DNA from: Micromonospora sp. Llam0
GTDB taxonomy: Bacteria > Actinomycetota > Actinomycetes > Mycobacteriales > Micromonosporaceae
NCBI RefSeq assembly: GCF_003751085.1
Contig: NZ_RJJY01000001.1
Span: 5,704,001 to 5,768,000 of the forward strand
DNA length: 64,000 bases
Reading direction: 5' to 3'
Shown here: positions 9,172 through 17,568 of the stretch, in pieces
Numbering within the stretch: position 1 is the first letter of the stretch
Layout of the letters: the number at the start of each line of letters is the position of its first letter
The notes under the pieces: model-generated
The model's database searches: none
Told to the model about the DNA's origin: nothing
The model's input: only the letters and a program-made list of their open reading frames with translations
Program-made: the position numbers and the translations under genes

Positions 9172-10061
9172 CGCGGTGCCTGACGGATCAGGTCGGCGGC
9201 ATGGCCTCGCAGGCGGGCCAGCGCGGTGAGGCGGTGTGTCTTCTGCGCGTTGTCGGGCAGCGGGGCATGGAGGCGGACCTCCCTGGCGATGAGCAGGGCC
9301 AGGTTGACCGCGAACCCGACGGTGAGGTCGTGGCCGTGGACCCGGCCGCTGATCGCCCGTGCGAGGGTCGGGCTGGCCGGTGCGCCGATGGTGTAGAGCA
9401 GGGCAAGGTCGTAGCCGGGAAGATATCGGCCGCAGTGTTCGAAGTCGATGATCGCGCAGCGGCCGTCGGCCAGCAGCAGGTTGGCCGGTAACGGGTCGCC
9501 GTGCGCGACCTGCCGGGTGTCGCCGCTGGCGTCCACGAGCTGGTGCAGCGCTGCCCTGCCGGCGTCGTCGAGCTGGCCGGCGGCGTGCTCGGCGTCGACG
9601 CGACCGTGGTAGTCGGCGATCGGCTCCGGCAGCGGCGGGTGCGGCAGCCACGCGGCCACCGCATCGAGCGTATCCAGCACGACCTCGACGGATCGGCCGT
9701 TCACATCGCCGGTCAGGTGTCGCTCGTCGGCCAGCCGGGCGCCCGGCACGCGCGTGAGGACGGTGAGCCGCACATCGGCGTACCGCAGCCGGGGCGTGAC
9801 CACCGGGGGTGGGTCTGCGGCGATGCGCCGGTAGACACCAAGTTCATGCTCGCGGCGGCCGATCCAGTACGGATCGTCGGTGGTGAGCAGCTTGACCACC
9901 ACCGGCTCACCGTCGCGGGACCCGGCGGCCACGATCGCCTTGTCCGTGTGATGCAGCAGCCCTTCGACCATGATCCCGACCCGGGCAGCGTGCTGGCGCA
10001 GCGCCGACCAAGCGTCAGGGTCGGTTGGCGCGAACATGGTCTGGGATGCGGAGAAGGACAT
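9168..10061 (-). CDS. APH-family phosphotransferase (aminoglycoside/small-molecule kinase-like)
   Basis: A 297-residue protein-kinase-like fold enzyme. The N-lobe has VVVKLLTTDD (the ATP-anchoring Lys), the catalytic loop is AHGDPLPANLLLADGR with the HGD Asp, and the Mg-binding motif is AIIDFEHCGR. The family phosphorylates aminoglycosides, macrolides, choline or other hydroxylated metabolites; the substrate cannot be read from sequence. I chose the ATG at 10061; a TTG lies one codon upstream. Coupling to the GNAT gene suggests a two-enzyme modification or resistance module. Confidence 0.82.
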   Translation of the reverse strand: MSFSASQTMFAPTDPDAWSALRQHAARVGIMVEGLLHHTDKAIVAAGSRDGEPVVVKLLTTDDPYWIGRREHELGVYRRIAADPPPVVTPRLRYADVRLTVLTRVPGARLADERHLTGDVNGRSVEVVLDTLDAVAAWLPHPPLPEPIADYHGRVDAEHAAGQLDDAGRAALHQLVDASGDTRQVAHGDPLPANLLLADGRCAIIDFEHCGRYLPGYDLALLYTIGAPASPTLARAISGRVHGHDLTVGFAVNLALLIAREVRLHAPLPDNAQKTHRLTALARLRGHAADLIRQAPR

Positions 10062-10646
10062 CAAGTCATCCTGCCCGCCGACGGCGTCACGGCCAACGGC
10101 GGCGCGCCAGCCCGAACTGGCGACGGCGCACCTTCGTCACCAGTTGTCGCGCAGGCCAATGACCGTGCCGGGAGAAGAAGAGTGACATCGGACAGCGGTC
10201 TTCTTGGCGGGAGGCTCACCAGCAGGCGGGCCGAGACCTCGGATTCCTCGCTGCCGGGCGGCACCGCCACGGCGCCCCGGCGCGCATGACCGCCGCGCCG
10301 AGTACGACGCACGGTCAATTGCCATCTGCCGAGGGCACGGACGAACGGAGCAGAGGACACCAATGATCTGCCTCTCGGTCCTGCCTTCGCAGCCCGGTCG
10401 TGCTTCGGGCCACGCACGGTGCTATTCCGGCGCCTGGGGCTTGAGCAACGCTGCCGTGCTGACCGGTGCGACGGTGGTTGTCGGGGTACAAGCTCGTCTA
10501 CATAGGCGCGTACGGCTAGGTGTGCAGAGCTTTGTCGTACCCGATGCATGGACAAATGATCAACAAGTTGGAGGCCCCAGCCGAGGTGCCTGCAGACCTT
10601 GCAGAGGCAGCCGGGACCGGCGTGCTTCTGGCAGCGGGCCGTGAGC
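10062..10646. other. Intergenic region, nothing recognised
   Basis: About 580 bp upstream of the phosphotransferase gene. Both strands contain open frames of up to 195 codons, but their products are Arg/Pro/Ser-rich with no family signature or RBS, as expected for chance frames in high-GC DNA. The promoter of the phosphotransferase/GNAT pair should lie near 10065-10150. Confidence 0.5.
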
Positions 10647-11019
10647 ATGGAGGAGCTTCGGCGCGTAGCCGCAGCCAGGCGCTGTCATCGGTAGCAAGCC
10701 GACCCGCTGGAGCTCATCCGTCGGATCGCGACGCTGGTCGACGGGGTGGAGTCGGTGGCATGCGCGACGACGATAGCCACAGGCCGGTTGCACGTCGGTG
10801 ACTGGACCTGGACGATCCACCTGTGCGCGTGGATCGGCATCGGCGCGCCTCGCAAGGCCGATACGAGGCTGCTCGGGCAACACCTGGCACGGCTACACCT
10901 GGCAGTATCCCCAGTTGCTGTTATCCGAGGCCAGGCGCAGGACCAGCCGGCGGATCGACCGGATCGTTCGTGGCCGTCCGGCCTGGTGGGGCCTACGCCG
11001 CGCGTACGCCAGGGATGTT
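10647..11019 (+). pseudogene. Decayed hypothetical gene (in-frame stop plus frameshift)
   Basis: From an ATG at 10647 a frame runs into a TAG at 10692-10694. It then continues in the same frame with protein-like sequence (DPLELIRRIATLVDGVES, GRLHVGDWTWTIHLCAWIG, LLGQHLARLHLAV). Around 10909 the coding character moves to the next frame (SEARRRTSRRIDRIVRGRP, then AWWGLRRAYARDV). The joined product would be a basic protein of about 120 residues of unknown function. The scar ends where the truncated exonuclease gene on the other strand stops. The reconstruction is mine and has not been checked against a homologue. Confidence 0.35.
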
Positions 11020-11580
11020 GTCGGAGGGGTCGCCGGTCAACGCTCGGAAGTCGGGCCACTGCGCTGGGGTCACCCTGTGGCGTGCAAGCACGTCCGTAGG
11101 GGTGATCCGGCGCCGGGCCGGATCGAGGATGGTAACGCTGGGCGCGGCGAGTTGCAGCAGGTCCCGGTCGCCGGTGTAGCAGGTGACCGTGCGGCCACTG
11201 TCGACCGCAGCGCGGGCGAGCGTGGCGAGCACGTCGTCACCTTCGTGGTCGTCGAGCTCGAGCCAGGCGATCCCGGCCACGTCGAGGCCGTCCTTGACCA
11301 TCGGCAGCGATCGGATCGCGCTGTGGTCGGCGTCGGCCCGGTCGGCTTTATAGCCAGCGTCTCGGGTTTGCCGGGTGGCGGCGGCGTTCTCCCCGTCGAA
11401 CACCACGACGATCTCATGATCGGGCGCCATTTCCAGGTGGGTTTTGCGCAGGATCGCGAGGAATCCGAACACGCCGGTCAAGTCGCGGTCGCCGTCGCGG
11501 GAACTGATGCGCCGTTGCGAGAATCCCCACCAGGAGCGGTAGAGCAAGTGGTGGCCATCGACGGTCAGCAACGGTGTCAC
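10993..11580 (-). CDS. 5'-3' exonuclease, Pol I N-domain-like, C-terminally truncated
   Basis: A 195-residue FEN/Pol I-type 5'-3' exonuclease. The PIN-like core carries the acidic metal ligands: LLTVDGHHLLYR, VVVFDGENAA, LDDHEGDDVLATLA and CYTGDRDLLQL. The helix-3-turn-helix DNA-binding motif begins at LTGDPSDNIPGV but the protein ends two residues later, whereas full members continue about 80-100 residues. The GTG at 11580 is preceded by GGAGGGGAA. The truncation point coincides with a decayed gene on the other strand, so a deletion or recombination probably removed the 3' end. Activity may be lost or altered. Confidence 0.72.
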   Translation of the reverse strand: MTPLLTVDGHHLLYRSWWGFSQRRISSRDGDRDLTGVFGFLAILRKTHLEMAPDHEIVVVFDGENAAATRQTRDAGYKADRADADHSAIRSLPMVKDGLDVAGIAWLELDDHEGDDVLATLARAAVDSGRTVTCYTGDRDLLQLAAPSVTILDPARRRITPTDVLARHRVTPAQWPDFRALTGDPSDNIPGVRAA

Positions 11581-11934
11581 AGGGTTCCCCTCCGGTGGGC
11601 GCGGCACATCATCGCCGGTGACCGGGGCGGATGGGTGCCCACCGTTCCTCTCTCGGGACGGGGACGGGTGTCGAGCCTACCGGGTTGGATCCGGTGTCGG
11701 GGTGAAGGCACGGGCGAGTGTCTCGGCGTATGCGGTGACGACGTCTCGCTCGCGCATGACCCTGTGGTAGGCGCCTGCACCTGTCAGGTGGAAGCGGCCC
11801 GGCTAGCCTCGCAGCGCGTGCTTCGAGCCTGTGAACCCCAAAACACGCGGGCGGCGGATCCTCGCTCGACGGTGGCGCGGGCGGTAGCGTCGCCACGGTC
11901 TCAGCTGGATGTCCGTTCTAGTGCTGGAGGTTCG
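11581..11934. other. Divergent intergenic region
   Basis: About 350 bp between the divergent exonuclease and Nudix genes, which should contain both promoters. I see no gene, no clear operator palindrome and no RNA gene. A good RBS (GGAGG) sits just before the Nudix ATG. Confidence 0.45.
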
Positions 11935-12531
11935 ATGGATCGCACCGATGGGCCACGGATAATCGTCGAGGATCTCGCGTCGCGGGTTGTGCCGCTCGAT
12001 CCGCGTGAGCGGCAGGATCAGGCTGACATTGTGGCTTGGGTGCGCTCCGGCGCGCCGCTGTTTCGGACTGTTCCTCCAACAACGCCGCCGCAGCATTTGG
12101 CCGTTTACTTCGCTCTTTTTGATGAGGCTAGACGGGCTTTAATGATGGTGGACCATGTGAAGGCAGGCTGCTGGCTGTTGCCCGGCGGCCACGTAGACGA
12201 CGGTGAGGATCCGCGGACAACGGTGGTACGTGAGGCGCGTGAGGAGCTCGGCATCGATGTCCGGTTCCACGGAGGGCTGGGTGATCAGCCCTTCTTCCTG
12301 TCGGTGACGCAGACTCGGGGACAGCACAGCCATACCGATGTGACCTTCTGGTTCGTGTTGCACGGTGACCGTGCGGAGGCGATGACGCCTGATCCTGGTG
12401 AGTTCCGAGGTACCGCCTGGTTCGACCTGGATGAGCCGGTTGACTGGTCCGCTGCTCATTTCGATCCGCACATGGCGCGGTTCGTGACGAAGCTGAGCGC
12501 GGCGCTGGTCACGAGCGCATCAGCGCGCTGA
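11935..12531 (+). CDS. Nudix hydrolase
   Basis: A 198-residue Nudix enzyme with a complete Nudix box: GGHVDDGEDPRT followed by TVVREAREELGID, which gives the Gx5Ex7REUxEExGU pattern. About 65 residues precede the fold. Family members hydrolyse nucleoside diphosphates linked to another moiety (NDP-sugars, dinucleotides, oxidised NTPs). The ATG at 11935 has GGAGG upstream. Its 3' end overlaps the convergent PfkB-like gene by 23 bp, so it borders the nine-gene minus-strand operon and could act on a nucleotide made or consumed there. Confidence 0.85.
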   Translation: MDRTDGPRIIVEDLASRVVPLDPRERQDQADIVAWVRSGAPLFRTVPPTTPPQHLAVYFALFDEARRALMMVDHVKAGCWLLPGGHVDDGEDPRTTVVREAREELGIDVRFHGGLGDQPFFLSVTQTRGQHSHTDVTFWFVLHGDRAEAMTPDPGEFRGTAWFDLDEPVDWSAAHFDPHMARFVTKLSAALVTSASAR

Positions 12532-13396
12532 TCTCGTCGTCGCGTGGCAAGGGTTCATCGAGGGATCGGGTGCACCAGAGGCTGCCGCTGGCGCATGCGT
12601 AGGCGAGGCTGCTGACGGGATCGTCGCCGCGGGCGCGGCTGTGGATCAAAGCTGCGGAGAACGCCGCTCCCGCGCCTTGTACCTGGCGGACCGTTACCGC
12701 GATGGCTGGTGCTACCACGACGCCTGTGGTGAGGCTTGCTGCAACCGCTCCTCGGCGGCCGGCGGTGACCACGGTGAGGTCTGCGATCTGCAGGGCTTGC
12801 AGGATGGCGAGTTGTCGGTGTGCGGCGGATTCGTCGTTCTCGTCGGCGTTGGTCTGCAGCACGGCTGCTTTGTGGCCGGCGAGTGTGTTGCTGAGCCAGG
12901 GCGGTGGGGGTGAGCCGCCGAGGTTGAGGACGAGTTCCGAGCCTTGATCAAGGGCTGCTGCGATGGTGTTTCGCGGCGCGTGGCCGAGGACTTCGTAGCA
13001 GTCGATGTAGGTGATGGCGGTGGGGCCGAGGGCGGCGCCGTCCAAGGCGGCGGTGATGTTGCGCAGTCCGGAGAACCATGTGCGGTTGCCCGCTGCGTCG
13101 CAGGCGACGATGTTGACCGGCGTACGATCTGGAACCAGCTGTCCTGTCGTGCGTTGGACTCGCCATCGGCGAAGTCGCGTGTTCAGTTGCGCCCCCAGCG
13201 CGTCGTCGGCCACCTGATTGGTGGCGAGGGTGACGTCGTGGCCGAGCGCGGCGAGCAGACCGGCGACGAGCGGGCCGTCGCCTGCGATGAACTGGTCGGT
13301 GTTGAGGACCTCGACGCCGTAGTTGATGGTCGGGTATTTCTCGACGTGCAGCGTGTGGACGCCGGCAAGGTAGCTGAAGCAACCGATGGTCGCCAA
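12509..13396 (-). CDS. PfkB/ribokinase-like protein lacking the catalytic Asp
   Basis: A 295-residue ribokinase-fold protein. The N-terminal strand (ATIGCFSYL), a substrate lid region and the C-terminal ATP/anion-hole region (TVVTAGRRGAVA, then RQVQGAGAAFSAAL) are recognisable. Active kinases carry GAGD, with Asp as the catalytic base; here the sequence is GAGA, with Ala at about residue 244, so normal kinase activity is doubtful. The TTG start at 13396 has AAGGAG upstream and no better start in frame. It is the last gene of the nine-gene minus-strand operon and may be a binding or regulatory protein, or a kinase with altered chemistry. Confidence 0.75.
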   Translation of the reverse strand: MATIGCFSYLAGVHTLHVEKYPTINYGVEVLNTDQFIAGDGPLVAGLLAALGHDVTLATNQVADDALGAQLNTRLRRWRVQRTTGQLVPDRTPVNIVACDAAGNRTWFSGLRNITAALDGAALGPTAITYIDCYEVLGHAPRNTIAAALDQGSELVLNLGGSPPPPWLSNTLAGHKAAVLQTNADENDESAAHRQLAILQALQIADLTVVTAGRRGAVAASLTTGVVVAPAIAVTVRQVQGAGAAFSAALIHSRARGDDPVSSLAYACASGSLWCTRSLDEPLPRDDEISALMRS

Positions 13397-13482
13397 CGGG
13401 CGCCACTCCTTCTGGCTGGGTATGGCTTTTCGGATATCCAGGTGCCCCGGCCCAGCGTGATCTGGTGGGCGGTCGCGAGTTG

Positions 13483-14295
13483 CTAGCCGGTGAGGCCGGC
13501 GACCAGTTGCAGGGCTGAGTGATCGGTGAGTTCCTGCAGACGCGGAGCGTGGTCGTAGACGCACGAGGACAAAGCGCTGCTGTCGGCTAGGAGGGCATGG
13601 TCGAGGCGTTGGGACCCGAATCGCGGGCTGATCCAGCTGTGATCTGTGCCGTCGGGGTGACAGTTGCGGTAGGCGTCCTGTAGTCCGAGGTTGAGCAGGC
13701 CTCGATAGAAGGCGTAGTCGTGGTCTTCGAAGTTGGGCAGGTGTGGCCGGTGCCCGGGTTCGACGACGTTGAGATCCCCGGTGACGCACAGTCTCGGGTG
13801 GAAGATGTCCGCGAGGTACGCGGTGAACTGTTGTTGGAAGGCGCGGCGACGCTGGCTGCTGTCCGGGGTCATCCCGTTGGTCGGTGCGTATACGCCGACG
13901 AGCCGGATGGTTCCGCCGGCCGAGGAGAGGTCTACCGCAGTGATCCGTGGATCGAATCCGGGTGGCTCGACGGCGTCGAGGCGGAAGCCTTTGGCCGCGA
14001 CGATTGTGTGGAAACGCTGGTCGCGCCAGCCAGGTGCGGTCTGCAGGAGGTAGCCGTGGGCGTCGAGAGTGGTGCGGATCAGGTCGCACGCCGGTCCGGC
14101 TTGGACCTCGGTGAGCACGATCGCGTTGCAGCCTGTGGCTGCGAGCCAGTCGGCGAGGCGCTGGGCGCGGCCGGGACTGGGCCTGTTGATGTTGATGGTG
14201 CATAGGCGCAGCTCAGTGTCGGCGACACGGTCGTCGACGGCGGGTTGGTCGCCGAACCCGGCGAAGAGCAGTCCCTGCATGACGTCGTCGCTCAT
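13483..14295 (-). CDS. Endonuclease/exonuclease/phosphatase (EEP) family hydrolase, copy 1
   Basis: A 270-residue EEP-fold (ExoIII/DNase I-like) metal hydrolase. Conserved elements are LRLCTININ (the first Asn), AIVLTEVQAG (metal-binding Glu), VGVYAPTNG, CVTGDLNVVEPGHRPH (catalytic Asp/Asn), DHSWIS and the C-terminal ELTDHSAL (catalytic Asp-His). The family includes AP endonucleases, nucleotide phosphatases and phosphodiesterases. The GHRPH/FY insert is shared with a second copy in the same operon. The ATG overlaps the upstream cupin stop (TGATG). There is no signal peptide, so it acts in the cytoplasm. A nucleotide-intermediate hydrolase is my inference. Confidence 0.83.
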   Translation of the reverse strand: MSDDVMQGLLFAGFGDQPAVDDRVADTELRLCTININRPSPGRAQRLADWLAATGCNAIVLTEVQAGPACDLIRTTLDAHGYLLQTAPGWRDQRFHTIVAAKGFRLDAVEPPGFDPRITAVDLSSAGGTIRLVGVYAPTNGMTPDSSQRRRAFQQQFTAYLADIFHPRLCVTGDLNVVEPGHRPHLPNFEDHDYAFYRGLLNLGLQDAYRNCHPDGTDHSWISPRFGSQRLDHALLADSSALSSCVYDHAPRLQELTDHSALQLVAGLTG

Positions 14296-14984
14296 CAGTC
14301 CTCCGTAGCCGTGGTGGTCGCGGTGGCAAGCTCTCGTACCCGGGCGATCGTCTGATCGAGCTGGTCCGAGTTCATGATCTTGCTGGCGCGGGTGGCCGGC
14401 GTCTCCTGGGCGGCGCCGTATACCCAGAACGATCCTGCCGTCTTGTCAAGGATGAGGAAACGTTCTTTGGCGGCTGGCCCGCGCAGCAGGATGGAGATGC
14501 TGTCGGCTTCGGCTTGCACGGTGTGGACGCTGGTGTGGTGCAGGGCGTAGGTCGAGCCGGGGCGTTCGACGCGTTCCATGATGGGTGTCAGCGTGTCGGG
14601 GTCGGTGTCTTCGGTGAAGTGGTCGTCGCGGCCGTAGAGGCGATGCAGGTAGCTGCCGCGAAGGATGCGGCTGGCAAAGGGCCACCGGTGGTTGTGGGGC
14701 CGGTCGAAGTAGCCAGTCCTGTACAGGTGCAGCCGAAGGCGGATCTGGTGGTCGGGGCTGTCGTAGAGGACGAGTTTGTCCATGAAGTCGTAGTCCTCGC
14801 ACATCGTCCTCAGGTGTGTGTCGGTGGCGAGGTTGTCCAGCAGGGCCGTGAGTAGGCCGGGTTCGTGCGTGATCGCGTCGAAGATGCTTCCTGCGGTGTG
14901 CAGGATGGAGCCGGTGTTGTTCCAGTCGACGGTGTCCAGGGCTTGGAAGGTGGGGTGCGGGGTAGCGACGGCGGACATGGTCAC
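14295..14984 (-). CDS. Cupin-like protein (possible metal-dependent oxygenase or isomerase)
   Basis: A 229-residue protein with a double-stranded beta-helix pattern. RLRLHLYRTGYFDRPHNHRW supplies an HxH-type metal site, IMERVERPGSTYALHHTSVH supplies further His, and the fold closes with SISILLRGP. Cysteine-dioxygenase-like and sugar-modifying cupins share this arrangement, but I do not recognise a subfamily. The GTG at 14984 overlaps the stop of the upstream formyltransferase gene by 4 bp. The substrate is unknown and is presumably an intermediate of this operon. Confidence 0.65.
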   Translation of the reverse strand: MTMSAVATPHPTFQALDTVDWNNTGSILHTAGSIFDAITHEPGLLTALLDNLATDTHLRTMCEDYDFMDKLVLYDSPDHQIRLRLHLYRTGYFDRPHNHRWPFASRILRGSYLHRLYGRDDHFTEDTDPDTLTPIMERVERPGSTYALHHTSVHTVQAEADSISILLRGPAAKERFLILDKTAGSFWVYGAAQETPATRASKIMNSDQLDQTIARVRELATATTTATED

Positions 14985-16312
14985 TTCCTTCCGGCGGGGT
15001 TGCCCTTGCGGGTGTCGAGGACGCGCTTGAGGTGCGGGTGGAGGCGGTAGTACTGGCGGCCGGGGCCTTGGGGGGACCCTTCCGGAAGCCGTCCGGTGGC
15101 GGCGGCGTGCAGGGTCACGGCGAGTAGCAGGTCCAGTTGGGTTGCTTTGACGCGGCGGCGCAGGCTGGCGGGTGGCTCGTACGGAACAGGCGCGGTGGCG
15201 AGGATGTCGCCCTGGTCGACGGCGGGCGCGGCTAGGTGCAGGGTGCAGATGATGGGGTCGTTGTTCAGCACGGCCCAGCCGACGGCGTCCATCCCGCGGT
15301 ACTGAGGAAGGGCGCCGTTGTGCGCGTTGATGACGCCGAGGCGGGCCTGGCGCAATACAGGGGTGGGCACGATCGGCATGCCGATCAACACGAGGAGGTC
15401 GGTGCGGTGAGAGCGGATGATGCCGGTGACGTCATCCCAGGTTCGCGCGGTGTGATGCCTCAAGTCGGATCGCCGCACACCAGGACGGCCGGGAGGGCCG
15501 GAGGCTGCCGGCTCGGGCGGGTACCAGGCGCTGGCGTAGGCCGAGCTGGCTGGGATTGCGTTGCTGGGAGCGTCATACCAGCAGACGGCGTCGACCGGTG
15601 ACGGATGCGGCAGGTCGGAGAGGAACTGCTGTGCGCCGGCGGATCCGGCGCCGGCGAGGACCACGATGGATGGTGCCTCACCCGGCAGCGTCGGCGGTGT
15701 CTGCCAGAACGGGGCGGTGGTTGCCGTGGCCGTAGGCGGCGGGTGGTGGTTGAGCCGGCCTGTGAGGTGGTGCGTGGCGTCGCTGAGCAGGCGCGCGGTG
15801 TGGGCGAGTGACCGTGCCAGCGACGGCCATCCATCGCCGGCTGCGGTGTGCCAACGGGTCCAGACCGCGCCGATGAGTTTGCAGGCGGCGTTGAGTAATC
15901 GCAGGTCGGCGGAGGTGTGTGACAACAGAATCCACCGGTCGGCGACCGCGAGCCATACGCATGCCCGGGGTGCGCTCAGGCCGTCCAGGTTGTGCGCCAC
16001 CGGTGGGTGCCAGAGTCCGCAGACCTCGAAGGCGTGCAGCAGCGCCAAGTCCGATGCACTCGGCTCCCCGATGGTGGCCGTCGTGCTCGCCGGTCCTTCC
16101 CAGTCGAGCAGGCGGCCGTCATCGATGGGCCGGTCGAGCTGCCATACCTGCTGCTCGTACGCCGCGACGTCGAACCCACGATGCTGGCTTCTCGGTATCG
16201 GACCGGGATCGGCGCGGATGCGGGCGAGGTCGGCGAGGGTGAAGTCGGCGTCGAGGTCCTGTTGTACGGGGAATCGGTGTGGCCGCATCGCGGCTGCAGG
16301 GAAGGCCGTCAT
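14981..16312 (-). CDS. Formyltransferase-domain protein with a long unassigned N-terminal region
   Basis: A 443-residue protein. Residues from about 215 onward form a formyl_transferase fold (Fmt/PurN/ArnA type), with SIVVLAGAGSAGAQQFLSDL at its start and GVINAHNGALPQYRG at 326-340. N329, H331 and D366 (in VDQGDIL) match the catalytic Asn-His-Asp triad that uses 10-formyl-tetrahydrofolate. The first about 210 residues are helical and unassigned. Following a DegT aminotransferase gene by 4 bp suggests N-formylation of an amine it makes, as for N-formylated amino sugars. The acceptor is inferred, not shown. Confidence 0.8.
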   Translation of the reverse strand: MTAFPAAAMRPHRFPVQQDLDADFTLADLARIRADPGPIPRSQHRGFDVAAYEQQVWQLDRPIDDGRLLDWEGPASTTATIGEPSASDLALLHAFEVCGLWHPPVAHNLDGLSAPRACVWLAVADRWILLSHTSADLRLLNAACKLIGAVWTRWHTAAGDGWPSLARSLAHTARLLSDATHHLTGRLNHHPPPTATATTAPFWQTPPTLPGEAPSIVVLAGAGSAGAQQFLSDLPHPSPVDAVCWYDAPSNAIPASSAYASAWYPPEPAASGPPGRPGVRRSDLRHHTARTWDDVTGIIRSHRTDLLVLIGMPIVPTPVLRQARLGVINAHNGALPQYRGMDAVGWAVLNNDPIICTLHLAAPAVDQGDILATAPVPYEPPASLRRRVKATQLDLLLAVTLHAAATGRLPEGSPQGPGRQYYRLHPHLKRVLDTRKGNPAGRK

Positions 16313-16316
16313 GATG

Positions 16317-17549
16317 TCATGCCGCGACGGCGGCGCTGACCTTGGTCAGCGCGGCGAGGTAGCCGTCGACGAGCTCGTCGTCGTCGGGGTGTCCCCAGAT
16401 AGGGATCTTGACGAAGGTGTCCTGGAAACGCCGCACGCCGGGCAGGTTCCTGGGACTCACCGTGACATTCCGATACGGGGCGTGGGGATCGGGCCGGGCG
16501 AACAGAGGTTCGGCGCTGATGTCGCGGGTGGAGCCCGGCACGTCGACCTCGGTCGCTCCTTCTGCGAGACAGAGCTTGACGAACTCGTTGCGGGTCACCG
16601 TGGCGTTGTCCGGACGGAACCGCAGGCCGATCACGTACAGGCCGTGCCGACCGAGCCGGTCGGGCACGACTGCGGTGGTGATGACCGGGTTGTTGGCGAG
16701 GCTGGCGGTGACGCGGCCGAGGATCTGCCGGCGGCGCTGTTCGATCTGGCTTGCCCGTTGGAGTTGATGGACGCCGATGGCGGCGGCGAGTGGATGCATG
16801 CGGTGCTTGAGGCCCATGCCGGTGTATGCGAACGGGTAGTAGTCAGCACCTGGGTCGATCTCAACTTGGCAGCGTTTGTTGTAGTGGCCGAACAACAGGG
16901 CGAGTTCGCGGTACCGGTTGTCGTTCATGGTGAGAATGCCGCCCTCACCGGTGGTGATCGCCTTCTGGTTGGTCGAGTACACCGCCATATCCGCGAGGCT
17001 GCCGACATGTTGCCCGGCCCAGGACGCGAAGTGGGCGTGGGAACAGTCCTCCAGCAGTAGCAGATCACGCGCCCGGCAGAACGCGGCGATGGCGGTCATG
17101 TCGCACGGGTTGCCCCACATGTGCGTGACGATGACCGCGCGGACGTTCGGTTGCAGCTGCGCGGCGAGAGTGTCGGCGGTGACATTGCCGTATTCGTCGG
17201 CGTCGGCGAACAGCACCTCGACGCCTTCGAACGCGAACGGTGTGGCGGTCGCGGGGAAGGTGTACGCGGGTGCGATGACGGCGTCGCCGGGGCGCAGCCC
17301 GGCGATGCGGCTCATGGCGTGGATGGCGGCGGTGCCGCTGGCGAACGACACCACGTGCGGTGCGCCGACGAACGCGGCGAACGCCTGCTCGAATTCGCCG
17401 AGCACCCCGGAGGCGTCGCGGTCCGACAGTGAGCGCCGGGTCTGCGCGAGGATGGCCTGCTCGAAGTCGGCGTCGATGGTGGGCCACTGGTAGTGCGGCC
17501 CGGGCACGTCGATCGTGGGCGGTCCGCCGTGGGCGGCGAGGATGGACAC
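16317..17549 (-). CDS. DegT/DnrJ/EryC1/StrS-family PLP aminotransferase
   Basis: A 410-residue fold-type I aminotransferase. SFASGTAAIHAMS (about 68-80) binds the PLP phosphate, LLLEDCSHAHFASW holds Asp168, which pairs with the pyridine nitrogen, and VYSTNQKAITTGEGG places the PLP lysine at about K196. The EDCSHAH context resembles AHBA-synthase and inosose-aminotransferase relatives more than perosamine synthases. The reaction would convert a keto group on a sugar, cyclitol or similar ring to an amine with Glu or Gln as donor. The GTG at 17549 has a strong AGGAGGT RBS. The formyltransferase gene follows 4 bp downstream. Confidence 0.88.
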   Translation of the reverse strand: MSILAAHGGPPTIDVPGPHYQWPTIDADFEQAILAQTRRSLSDRDASGVLGEFEQAFAAFVGAPHVVSFASGTAAIHAMSRIAGLRPGDAVIAPAYTFPATATPFAFEGVEVLFADADEYGNVTADTLAAQLQPNVRAVIVTHMWGNPCDMTAIAAFCRARDLLLLEDCSHAHFASWAGQHVGSLADMAVYSTNQKAITTGEGGILTMNDNRYRELALLFGHYNKRCQVEIDPGADYYPFAYTGMGLKHRMHPLAAAIGVHQLQRASQIEQRRRQILGRVTASLANNPVITTAVVPDRLGRHGLYVIGLRFRPDNATVTRNEFVKLCLAEGATEVDVPGSTRDISAEPLFARPDPHAPYRNVTVSPRNLPGVRRFQDTFVKIPIWGHPDDDELVDGYLAALTKVSAAVAA

Positions 17550-17568
17550 GGTTACCTCCTGCGAAGGG

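Noticed and set aside
10061..10648. A 195-codon minus-strand open frame upstream of the phosphotransferase gene
   Set aside because: The product is Arg/Ser/Pro-rich with no family pattern or RBS, and it overlaps the start of a real gene; chance frames of this length are common in such GC-rich DNA.
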